In this document: in pieces, positions 1 through 7,449 of the stretch
Numbering within the stretch: the stretch's first letter is position 1
Layout of the letters: each line of letters begins with the position of its first letter
Origin: Pontibacter korlensis
GTDB lineage: Bacteria > Bacteroidota > Bacteroidia > Cytophagales > Hymenobacteraceae
Length of the DNA stretch: 64,000 bases
NCBI RefSeq assembly: GCF_000973725.1
Contig: NZ_CP009621.1
Span: 4,457,001 to 4,521,000 of the forward strand
Direction of reading: 5' to 3'
Notes under the pieces: generated by a model
Told to the model about the DNA's origin: nothing
The model's input: only the letters and a program-made list of their open reading frames with translations
The model's database searches: none
Position numbers and translations under genes: made by a program

Positions 1-205
1 GCTGCCTAATGGCCCTCTGTTGGTCAACAACTTTTCAAATAAATCCACTTGTGTAATAATTAGGTTATCTGGATAATTTCAAATCAAGTTAGCACCTCAC
101 CTTACAGCTTAGGGTAAGGTATAATGCAGCGCAAAGTTATTATTTATTCAATTCATATACAATTGTCGTCCTATACTGTAACGCGCATTTTTAATAGCGT
201 ATTTT

Positions 206-213
206 TAACTTTG
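206..213 (+). promoter_or_regulatory. Candidate -7 box for accC
   Basis: The octamer TAACTTTG fits the Bacteroidota -7 consensus TAnnTTTG and lies 45 bases before the accC start. I do not see a good -33 TTTG partner at the usual distance, so this is a weak call resting on one element. Confidence 0.3.
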
Positions 214-258
214 GCGTCAAAAGCTTTACTTTGAAGTAAACTAAACCGTAGCATCTGC

Positions 259-1758
259 ATGAGAAAAATCAATAAGATACTGGTTGCAAACCGTGGTGAG
301 ATCGCTCTACGAGTAATGCGCACAGCCAAGGAAATGGGTATCAAGACAGTAGCCATCTTCAGTGAAGTAGACCGCAATGCCCTGCATGTGCGATTTGCCG
401 ACGAGGCAGTGTGTGTGGGTGGCCCTAAATCCAACGAATCATACCTGCGCGGTGATGTGATCATACAAGTATGTAAAGACTTAGGTGTAGATGCCATCCA
501 TCCGGGCTATGGTTTCTTATCAGAGAATGCAGGTTTTGCAAAAGCAGTTCAAGATGCGGGGATAATTTTTATTGGCCCATCGCCAGAAGCCATTGAATTG
601 ATGGGTAGTAAGCTAGCAGCCAAAGCTGCGGTAGCAAAGTATAACATACCTATGGTGCCCGGCACGGAGCATGCCATTGTCGATGTAGAAGAGGCGAAGC
701 AGATCGCCGAACAGGTTGGTTTTCCGATCCTCATCAAAGCTAGTGCCGGGGGTGGTGGCAAAGGCATGCGTGTAGTGGAGAGTGCAGCTGTTTTTGAAGA
801 GCAAATGCAATTAGCCGTGAGTGAGGCTACCTCTGCCTTCGGTGATGGCTCTGTGTTTATAGAGAAATATATCGGCTCGCCCCGCCATATCGAAATACAA
901 GTATTAGGTGACACCCATGGCAATATCGTGCACCTGTTTGAGCGCGAGTGTTCTATACAGCGCCGACATCAGAAAGTAATAGAGGAAGCCCCATCAGCGG
1001 TGCTCACCCCTGCCCTGCGCGATGAAATGGGCCGCAATGCCGTAAATGTTGCCAAGGCCTGTAACTATGTAGGTGCCGGCACGGTGGAGTTCCTGCTGGA
1101 TGAGAACATGAACTTTTACTTCCTGGAGATGAATACCCGTCTTCAGGTAGAACACCCGGTAACGGAGCAAATTACTGGGCTAGATCTGGTGAAGGAGCAA
1201 ATTCTAGTTGCCGAGGGTCAACCATTGAATTTTGGTCAGGATGACTTAAAGATCAACGGTCATGCTCTTGAGCTGCGCGTTTATGCCGAAGATCCGGCCA
1301 ACAACTTCCTACCGGACATTGGCAAGCTGGAAACTTATAAGCGACCACAGGGTTTAGGAGTACGCGTAGATGACGGATTTGAGCAGGGAATGGATATACC
1401 AATCTACTATGATCCAATGATTGCCAAGCTTGTGACCTTTGGCAAGGATCGCCAGGAGGCGATTGATAAAATGCTGCGTGCTATTGAAGAATATCAAATA
1501 ACAGGCATCGAAACGACGCTTCCATTTGGCACATATGTACTACAGCATGAAGCATTTGTGAGCGGCAACTTCGACACGAAATTTATCGAGCGCTACTTTA
1601 CCCCGGAAGCACTGGAAAAGAAGCCAGATGAGGGTGCTGATGAAATTGCTGTAGCATTAGCTGCCATGCTGATGAACAGCCAAAAGCCAGCCAGCGCTAA
1701 AGCAACTACCCTTGCAGCTGACTCCAGCTCTAACTGGCGAAAAAACAGAACAAGGTAA
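259..1758 (+). CDS. accC: Acetyl-CoA/propionyl-CoA carboxylase, biotin carboxylase subunit
   Basis: Biotin carboxylase carboxylates the biotin of the carrier protein using ATP and bicarbonate, the first half-reaction of malonyl-CoA (or methylmalonyl-CoA) synthesis in the cytoplasm. The 499-residue product has the N-terminal fold (KILVANRGEIALRV), the ATP-grasp glycine loop GGGGKGM at about residues 164-170, and the catalytic block EMNTRLQVEHPVTE at about 290-303. The core ends near residue 455. A low-complexity tail rich in Ala and Ser (residues about 455-499) follows, making it some 50 residues longer than E. coli AccC; I see no biotinyl (MKM) domain in it. No carboxyltransferase or biotin carrier gene is adjacent here, so whether the partner substrate is acetyl- or propionyl-CoA is open. 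Confidence 0.93.
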   Translation: MRKINKILVANRGEIALRVMRTAKEMGIKTVAIFSEVDRNALHVRFADEAVCVGGPKSNESYLRGDVIIQVCKDLGVDAIHPGYGFLSENAGFAKAVQDAGIIFIGPSPEAIELMGSKLAAKAAVAKYNIPMVPGTEHAIVDVEEAKQIAEQVGFPILIKASAGGGGKGMRVVESAAVFEEQMQLAVSEATSAFGDGSVFIEKYIGSPRHIEIQVLGDTHGNIVHLFERECSIQRRHQKVIEEAPSAVLTPALRDEMGRNAVNVAKACNYVGAGTVEFLLDENMNFYFLEMNTRLQVEHPVTEQITGLDLVKEQILVAEGQPLNFGQDDLKINGHALELRVYAEDPANNFLPDIGKLETYKRPQGLGVRVDDGFEQGMDIPIYYDPMIAKLVTFGKDRQEAIDKMLRAIEEYQITGIETTLPFGTYVLQHEAFVSGNFDTKFIERYFTPEALEKKPDEGADEIAVALAAMLMNSQKPASAKATTLAADSSSNWRKNRTR

Positions 1759-1782
1759 GTACCTTCACATAAGCACTAAGAG

Positions 1783-1821
1783 GCCCTACAGCAATAACAG
1801 ACCTGCTATAGGGCTTTTTTT
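1783..1821 (+). terminator. Intrinsic terminator of accC
   Basis: An 11-bp stem with one mismatch (GCCCTACAGCA pairing with TGCTATAGGGC) is followed by seven T residues, 24 bases after the accC stop codon. Confidence 0.85.
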
Positions 1822-2041
1822 GTCCATTTATAACGTTTCTCAACACCCTGTATCAGGCACAGCAAACACTTAACAAGAGGTTATAGAAGCCTCTGCCACA
1901 AGTTGAATGCTGCGGTTAAACTATCTCTCAGACCATTAGTAGTTAGGCTTTTCAGTGGCAAAATTCAATCTGCACATTCTATCCATTCTAACGTCTGCTC
2001 TACTTTATTGCTTAATAAGCCACCCATAAGACACTTAAAAC

Positions 2042-2074
2042 AAAAAGGGCTTAGCGCAATGCTAAGCCCTTTTT
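2042..2074 (-). terminator. Terminator of the infC-rpmI-rplT operon
   Basis: A perfect 14-bp stem (AAAAAGGGCTTAGC, loop of five bases) flanked by A and T runs lies just beyond the rplT stop. It can work in both directions but belongs to rplT on the minus strand. The 200 or so bases between it and the accC terminator hold no gene that I can support. Confidence 0.9.
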
Positions 2075-2094
2075 GTTTTATATCTAAAAGTAAA

Positions 2095-2439
2095 TTACTT
2101 TACTTTATCAACGATAGCTTTGAAAGCCTCTGGGTGGTTCATCGCCAGGTCAGCAAGTACTTTGCGGTTCAAGTCGATGTTAGCCTTCTTCAGGCCGCCC
2201 ATCAGAGCAGAGTAAGACAAGCCGTGCTCACGGGCACCAGCGTTAATACGCTGAATCCAAAGCGCTCTGAAGTCTCTCTTTTTAGCTTTTCTGTCGCGGT
2301 AAGCATACTGCAGACCTTTCTCTACCGCGTTTTTCGCAACTGTCCAAACATTCTTGCGACGGCCAAAGTAACCTTTGGCCATTTTCATTACTTTTTTTCT
2401 TCTGTGTCGTGCTGCAACGACATTTACCGATCTAGGCAT
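2095..2439 (-). CDS. rplT: 50S ribosomal protein L20
   Basis: L20 binds 23S rRNA early in assembly of the large subunit. The 114-residue, strongly basic product opens with MPRSVNVVAARHRRKKVMKMAKGY and has the usual family length. It is the last gene of thrS-infC-rpmI-rplT, the classical order. L20 represses its own operon in Escherichia coli and Bacillus; the spacer before this gene carries a 9-bp hairpin at the end of rpmI, listed separately. The long reading frame on the opposite strand here is a shadow. Confidence 0.97.
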   Translation of the reverse strand: MPRSVNVVAARHRRKKVMKMAKGYFGRRKNVWTVAKNAVEKGLQYAYRDRKAKKRDFRALWIQRINAGAREHGLSYSALMGGLKKANIDLNRKVLADLAMNHPEAFKAIVDKVK

Positions 2440-2523
2440 TTTGTTTAAAGTTTTGGCGGCTGGTGAATCAGAAGATTCTTTTTAAAACCAGATACCGGGT
2501 TCGTACTAATAATTAACCTAATA

Positions 2524-2544
2524 CTAATTCTGTCGCAGAATTAG
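2524..2544 (-). promoter_or_regulatory. Hairpin between rpmI and rplT
   Basis: A perfect 9-bp inverted repeat, CTAATTCTG with a three-base loop, spans the rpmI stop codon. There is no T run after it, so it is not a normal terminator. It may be an mRNA processing or stability element, or part of L20 control of the operon; that role is inference. Confidence 0.45.
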
Positions 2545-2735
2545 ATTTTCAGCATGAATTTAACGTTTGCTTCGTCAGCTTTGCTAACAAGGCCGATGTG
2601 CGTCAAATTACGCTTCTGCTTCGTCGTCTTCTTAGTCAGGATGTGGCTCTTGTAAGCGTGCTTACGCTTGATTTTGCCAGTACCTGTCAAAGAAAAACGC
2701 TTCTTTGCACCAGATTTGGTTTTTACTTTTGGCAT
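2541..2735 (-). CDS. rpmI: 50S ribosomal protein L35
   Basis: L35 is a small basic protein of the large ribosomal subunit. The 64-residue product starts MPKVKTKSGAKKRFSLTGTG and ends in the usual LKI-like tail, full length for the family. It starts 23 bases after infC, in the standard infC-rpmI-rplT order. Confidence 0.97.
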   Translation of the reverse strand: MPKVKTKSGAKKRFSLTGTGKIKRKHAYKSHILTKKTTKQKRNLTHIGLVSKADEANVKFMLKI

Positions 2736-2758
2736 GAGTGTATAATTAATTGGAAAAA

Positions 2759-3322
2759 TTACTTTTTAGCAGGCGCATTTTTCGGAGCCAAGATCAGGAA
2801 CATGCGTTTTCCTTCTAGCTTCGGCAATTGCTCAACTTTTGCCAGATCCTCGAGTGCCTGTGCAAACTTAAGCAGTAGAATCTCTCCGCGCTCTTTGAAC
2901 ACGATAGATCTACCCACAAAGTGCACGTACGACTTGATCTTATAGCCGCTCTCCAGAAAGCCTTTGGCATGCTTCAGCTTAAACTCGAAGTCATGATCAT
3001 CGGTATTAGGGCCGAAGCGAATCTCCTTGATCACAACCTTCTGCTGCTTAGCCTTCATCTCCCGTGTCTTCTTCTTCTGCTCGTACTTAAATTTCGAGTA
3101 GTCGATGATTCGGCAGACTGGTGGATTGGCTGTCGGCGAAATCTCAACCAGGTCAAGATTTTGCTCATTCGCTATTCTTTGAGCATCTCGGGTTGAGTAT
3201 ACTCCTTGCTCAACATTGTCACCAACCACCCTTACTTCTCTGGCAGTTATTCTTTCATTGACTTTGTATGGCTCCTCCACCTTTCCACGTGGGATGTTGC
3301 GCCTGTTCTGCGTAGTAGCTAT
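2759..3322 (-). CDS. infC: Translation initiation factor IF-3, AUA start
   Basis: IF-3 keeps 30S subunits free and checks the start codon and initiator tRNA. The product has the N-terminal domain (YKVNERITAREVRVVG) and C-terminal domain (EIRFGPNTDDHDFEFKLKHA). A GTG at 3280 would give 173 residues, but the same frame runs back 14 codons to an ATA at 3320-3322. A perfect AAGGAGGT (3329-3336) sits six bases before it, and an in-frame stop (3335-3337) excludes anything longer. Nothing like a ribosome site precedes the GTG. An AUA start fits the known use of AUU, AUC or AUA by infC genes, through which IF-3 represses its own translation. The predicted length is then 187 residues. Confidence 0.9.
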   Translation of the reverse strand: MATTQNRRNIPRGKVEEPYKVNERITAREVRVVGDNVEQGVYSTRDAQRIANEQNLDLVEISPTANPPVCRIIDYSKFKYEQKKKTREMKAKQQKVVIKEIRFGPNTDDHDFEFKLKHAKGFLESGYKIKSYVHFVGRSIVFKERGEILLLKFAQALEDLAKVEQLPKLEGKRMFLILAPKNAPAKK

Positions 3323-3328
3323 AGTTGT

Positions 3329-3336
3329 ACCTCCTT
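3329..3336 (-). promoter_or_regulatory. Strong Shine-Dalgarno of infC
   Basis: AAGGAGGT on the minus strand is a full match to the anti-Shine-Dalgarno and stands six bases before the ATA start. Most genes in this window have A-rich leaders with no such site, as is usual in Bacteroidota, so this one stands out. A 6-bp hairpin (TTGCGA/TCGCAA, 3357-3371) lies a little further upstream in the same leader. Confidence 0.8.
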
Positions 3337-3399
3337 AATTAAATTCTACAATTAGGTTGCGAATATCGCAATTTATCTATCAAAAAAGAAATCTTTTTC

Positions 3400-5337
3400 T
3401 TAATTGTTCAGCATCTCAGCTATTTTGCCCTGGAAGAATGAGCTAAATTCTTCTATTGACATTGTACCTAAGTCGCCTTCACCGTGCTTTCTAACAGACA
3501 CCGCTCCGTTCTCCTGCTCCTTCTCTCCTACGATCAGCATGTACGGCACTTTACGCACCTCTGCATCACGAATCTTGCGGCCGATCTTCTCATCACGGTT
3601 ATCTACGTAACCACGGATATCCTCCTGCTGCAGGCGATCATACACCTGCTGCGCAAAATCATGATACTTCTCTGAGATAGGAAGTATAGCGATTTGCTCT
3701 GGGCTCAGCCACAGCGGGAAGTTACCACCGCAGTGCTCAATCAGCACGGCTACGAAGCGCTCAAGTGAACCGAATGGCGCGCGGTGAATCATCACCGGAC
3801 GATGTTTCTGATTATCAGCACCGATGTATTCCAACTGGAATCTTTCTGGTAAGTTATAATCTACCTGAATAGTTCCCAACTGCCATTTACGGCCAAGGGC
3901 GTCCTTCACCATAAAATCGAGCTTCGGTCCGTAGAACGCAGCCTCTCCTAATTCGGTTACAGTACGCAGGCCTTTCTCCTCAGCAGCCTCTATAATAGCA
4001 CTCTCAGCTTTTTCCCATACATCGTCTGTACCAATGTATTTGGCTTTGTTCTCTGGGTCGCGTAAAGAGATCTGAGCGGTATAATCATCAAAGCCCAGTG
4101 CTTTGAAAACATACAGCACAAGGTCAATTACTTTGATAAACTCTTCCTTCACCTGATCAGGACGGCAGAAGATATGGGCATCGTCTTGTGTAAAGCCTCT
4201 TACACGAGTTAAACCGTGCAACTCCCCACTTTGCTCGTAACGGTATACCGTACCAAACTCTGCCAAACGCACCGGCAGCTCTTTGTAAGAACGCGGACGT
4301 GTCTTATAGATCTCGCAGTGATGCGGACAGTTCATTGGTTTTAGCAAGAACTCCTCATTCTCATTCGGAGTCTTGATCGGCTGAAAAGAGTCTGCGCCAT
4401 ACTTTTCGTAGTGGCCTGAAGTAACATAGAGCTCCTTACTGCCGATGTGTGGCGTTACCACTGGCTGATAACCAGCTTTTATCTGCGCTTTACGCATGAA
4501 CTGCTCCAGGCGCTCGCGTAGCAAAGTACCCTTTGGCAACCACAATGGAAGCCCCATGCCTACTTTCTCAGAGAAGGCAAACAGCTCCAGCTCCTTACCT
4601 AGTTTGCGGTGGTCGCGCTTCTTCGCTTCCTCCAGGCGCTCCAGGTACTCTGTCAGTTCCTTTTGCTTTGGGAAAGTAACACCGTAAATACGAGTTAGCT
4701 GCTTATTATTCTCATCGCCGCGCCAGTAGGCACCGGCAATGTTCATGATTTTAGCAGCTTTGATGAAGCCAGTATTCGGGATGTGTGGTCCACGGCACAA
4801 GTCTACAAACTTACCTTGCTCATAGAACGTGATAGAGCCATCCTCCAGATCCTTAATCAGGTCCAGCTTATACTCATCACCTTTCTTAGTGAAGTAATCA
4901 ATGGCATCGGCCTTAGTTACCTCGCTACGAAGGAAAGTATTTTTCTGACGCGCCAGTTCCAGCATTTTCTGCTCCAGCTTCGCGATATCCTCCTGAGAAA
5001 GGTGATGCTCTCCCAGGTCTACGTCATAATAGAAGCCGTTTTCTACAGGAGGACCAATGCCAAACTTTACATCTGGATACAGGTCTTCCAATGCCTCGGC
5101 TAATAAGTGAGCAGAAGAGTGCCAGAAGATGTTTTTGCCTTCCTCATCGTTCCAGGTGAGTAGCTGCACGGCGGCATCTTCGCTGATTGGGCGCGTAGCA
5201 TCCCATACAGAGCCATTGACTTTGGCAGCAAGAACGTTACGAGCTAAGCCTTCGCTAATGCTCTGTGCAATCTCAAGGCTGGTTACGCCGCTCTCATACT
5301 GGCGCACCGAACCATCTGGCAGTGTGATGTTAATCAT
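3400..5337 (-). CDS. thrS: Threonine--tRNA ligase
   Basis: Charges tRNA-Thr with threonine. The 645-residue product matches the family length: TGS domain (about 1-62), editing domain with the HxxxH pair at His73 and His77, class II catalytic core with the zinc-ligand block MNCPHHCEIY, motif 2 around RVRGFTQDDAHIF, motif 3 (HRAPFGSLERF), then the anticodon-binding domain. It lies six bases after a TPR lipoprotein gene and 77 bases before infC, so the translation genes and the lipoprotein are probably cotranscribed. Confidence 0.97.
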   Translation of the reverse strand: MINITLPDGSVRQYESGVTSLEIAQSISEGLARNVLAAKVNGSVWDATRPISEDAAVQLLTWNDEEGKNIFWHSSAHLLAEALEDLYPDVKFGIGPPVENGFYYDVDLGEHHLSQEDIAKLEQKMLELARQKNTFLRSEVTKADAIDYFTKKGDEYKLDLIKDLEDGSITFYEQGKFVDLCRGPHIPNTGFIKAAKIMNIAGAYWRGDENNKQLTRIYGVTFPKQKELTEYLERLEEAKKRDHRKLGKELELFAFSEKVGMGLPLWLPKGTLLRERLEQFMRKAQIKAGYQPVVTPHIGSKELYVTSGHYEKYGADSFQPIKTPNENEEFLLKPMNCPHHCEIYKTRPRSYKELPVRLAEFGTVYRYEQSGELHGLTRVRGFTQDDAHIFCRPDQVKEEFIKVIDLVLYVFKALGFDDYTAQISLRDPENKAKYIGTDDVWEKAESAIIEAAEEKGLRTVTELGEAAFYGPKLDFMVKDALGRKWQLGTIQVDYNLPERFQLEYIGADNQKHRPVMIHRAPFGSLERFVAVLIEHCGGNFPLWLSPEQIAILPISEKYHDFAQQVYDRLQQEDIRGYVDNRDEKIGRKIRDAEVRKVPYMLIVGEKEQENGAVSVRKHGEGDLGTMSIEEFSSFFQGKIAEMLNN

Positions 5338-5343
5338 AGTTAT

Positions 5344-6426
5344 TTATCTTTCAATCTGTTCCTGAATGCTTACAGCTGCATTCTCAGGCATTGGTTTTGC
5401 AATTTTATACTTCAATCTGGCTATAGCGCTATAGGCATACGTCATGTTTGGCTCTATTTCTACTAAACGCTGGTAAGTAGCCAAGGCACGGCTATAGTAA
5501 CCTGCCCGCTCATACGCACTTGCCAGTTTACCAAGATACTCCGGCTTTCCTTTATAGGCCTCATAAGCTTTTTGCAAATGCTCTAAAGCTGCATCAGGGT
5601 CGCCTAAGTTAAGCTGGTGCAGGCCTAGCTTGTAATGAGCTCCAGGCAGCGCATCGTTTATACTTACAGCTTTGGTGAAAGCCTCTATAGCACTGTCTGC
5701 TTTCTGTTCTGCCTGATATGCTAGTCCTTGGTTATACCAAAGCTTCGCATCCCTTGGAGCTTTGCGGAGCGCCTGCTGCAAGTATGGCTTGGCTACTTCA
5801 TGGTTCCCTTTGGAGATATAAATAGCTGCCAACTCTCGTTTAGGCTCTACAAAATCTGCCAATTGCTCTAAGGCATTTTTGTAGTTACGTACTGCATTCA
5901 AGGTATCTCCTGTTGCCTCCTGCACCCTACCTTTGTAGTAGAAAGCAAACTCGTCGGCCGGTGACAGCTCCTGAGCTTTCAGGATATACTCCATAGCCTG
6001 CTCATACTCTTTACGTTGCAGGTATAACTCCCCTAGCAGCACATACAAAGAGGCACTTTGGTAAGAGTTACGCTCAGCCGTTAGAGCAAGAGGAAGCGCC
6101 TCTTCAGACTTTCCCATAGCTCGCAGCACTTGTGCTTTAACAAACAAACTGGCTGGTTCGTTACGAGTAAACTTCACGGCCTCATTTGCATCCTGAAGTG
6201 CCTTATCCAGCTCTCCGTTTCGCAGCAGCGCCACAGCACGACGAGCATACAAACTGCCGTCCCGCTTTGAGTTTTCTATGGCGGCATTCAGGTTCTGAAG
6301 CTGCGCGGCCGGATCATCTTTTACCTTCTGCAGGTTAACCATTTGCTCATGGTCACCTTCCTCTAATGCACAGGCACCTAAAGATACCGATAACATCAAC
6401 AGCAACAACCTTGAAATCCGCACCAT
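5344..6426 (-). CDS. TPR-repeat lipoprotein
   Basis: A 360-residue protein with a lipoprotein signal peptide: charged start, hydrophobic stretch and lipobox LGAC, with Cys19 as the lipidated residue. The rest is tetratricopeptide repeats from about residue 35 to 345, the clearest ones carrying the pattern of small and aromatic residues as in DAKLWYNQGLAYQAEQKADSA. TPR lipoproteins usually scaffold protein complexes at the cell envelope; the partner is unknown. It sits six bases upstream of thrS in the same direction, so it is probably the first gene of that operon, an odd companion for translation genes. Confidence 0.85.
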   Translation of the reverse strand: MVRISRLLLLMLSVSLGACALEEGDHEQMVNLQKVKDDPAAQLQNLNAAIENSKRDGSLYARRAVALLRNGELDKALQDANEAVKFTRNEPASLFVKAQVLRAMGKSEEALPLALTAERNSYQSASLYVLLGELYLQRKEYEQAMEYILKAQELSPADEFAFYYKGRVQEATGDTLNAVRNYKNALEQLADFVEPKRELAAIYISKGNHEVAKPYLQQALRKAPRDAKLWYNQGLAYQAEQKADSAIEAFTKAVSINDALPGAHYKLGLHQLNLGDPDAALEHLQKAYEAYKGKPEYLGKLASAYERAGYYSRALATYQRLVEIEPNMTYAYSAIARLKYKIAKPMPENAAVSIQEQIER

Positions 6427-6540
6427 TACCGGCTTTATTTTTACTTTAAGAAGGCGATTTATACTTACCTGCGCTAAATTAAGATATTTTACCCAAATAG
6501 AAACACATACTGCGCAGGAAGCAGGCAGGGCATTTAAAAC

Positions 6541-6575
6541 AAAAAGCCTGCCACCAAATTGGGAACAGGCTTTTT
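6541..6575 (-). terminator. Terminator of the 6595-7386 gene
   Basis: AAAAAGCCTG pairs with CAGGCTTTTT across a 15-base loop, giving a stem with flanking A and T runs just after the TPR gene on the minus strand. Confidence 0.75.
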
Positions 6576-6594
6576 GAGTCTGTACTTCTACAGT

Positions 6595-7386
6595 TTACAT
6601 CCTTTGTTGCTCCTGCAACATAATACTGCACCGCCTGCTTAACTCCAGTTCCTCATTCGTCTCAAGCGTAAGCGTCAGAGCCCTTTGCAAGGTACTGATG
6701 CAGGCAGCAGCGTTCTTCATCTCTTTGTACACGCAAGCTAAATCGTAGTAATAGCGAATGTTATTTGGCGCATAAGCAACAGCTTTGGCGATAGCCTCGG
6801 CTGCTTTCTCGTTTGATGCCTCTCCGCACACCCCTCCGAAGAAAACCTTTGAAGCGGCTTTTTCTGCAAAATTCAGGTTCGCCATTTTAAAGTACCAGCG
6901 GCCAAGCACATGCCAGGCCCCGGCGTGCTCGCCGTTGCTCACTAATGCAGCATCTGCAAAAGACTTAACCTGATTTATGCCTTCCAAGCGTTCTCTTGGA
7001 CCTGCCATCATGGCTTTCATAGCCAAGGCCATGGCCATAGCATAATTCGACTCAGCGTCCCCTGGATTTAACTCATAAGCTCTCATGGCATACTCCTTTG
7101 CTTTAGAGAAATGCTCCAGCTTCCGTGTTTCATCAGCGTACCGGTCGCCAATGCGGCTATGCAACACGCTTGCCTTACAAAGCGCCTGTAGGTTATCTGG
7201 TGTTTGTGAGATGACCTGCTCAAACAACAGCAAAGCTTCACTGTCCTTATACTTGCTAAGAAGCTGCTCAGCCCGCTGCATCAACTCATTATTACCCGAC
7301 GTCGCTCCTCCTGCGGCCCAAACAGGCGCAGGAGGAGCTGAGCAGATAATAAAACCCACTAAAAATGCTGTACAGAATCTCTTCAT
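6595..7386 (-). CDS. Exported TPR protein
   Basis: A 263-residue protein with a Sec signal peptide (MKRFCTAFLVGFIICSAPPAPVWA, probable cut after Ala24-Ala25). Several TPR-like helix pairs follow: LMQRAEQLLSKYKDSEALLLF, then AKEYAMRAYELNPGDAESNYAMAMA, then a stretch around ERLEGINQVKSFADAAL. The layout resembles the TPR proteins grouped with the eukaryotic regulator of microtubule dynamics family, but here the function is unknown. It is a single gene with its own terminator, downstream of parC on the same strand. Confidence 0.7.
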   Translation of the reverse strand: MKRFCTAFLVGFIICSAPPAPVWAAGGATSGNNELMQRAEQLLSKYKDSEALLLFEQVISQTPDNLQALCKASVLHSRIGDRYADETRKLEHFSKAKEYAMRAYELNPGDAESNYAMAMALAMKAMMAGPRERLEGINQVKSFADAALVSNGEHAGAWHVLGRWYFKMANLNFAEKAASKVFFGGVCGEASNEKAAEAIAKAVAYAPNNIRYYYDLACVYKEMKNAAACISTLQRALTLTLETNEELELSRRCSIMLQEQQRM

Positions 7387-7449
7387 ATAAAACTTACTTC
7401 TTGTAATCTACCAAGTATGAGCGACTTTAGCAAGACCCCAGGAGGAAAG

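Noticed and set aside
99..120. Hairpin ACCTTAC/GTAAGGT near the window start
   Set aside because: No T run and no gene before it in the window; cannot be called a terminator.
1903..2448. 181-codon frame on the plus strand over rplT
   Set aside because: It is antisense to the clearly conserved L20 gene and its product resembles no protein I know.
2460..2520. GGTTCG-like stretch suggesting a tRNA arm
   Set aside because: No acceptor or anticodon stem can be built around it.
3278..3280. GTG as the infC start
   Set aside because: No ribosome site precedes it, and the frame continues upstream to an ATA with an ideal Shine-Dalgarno.
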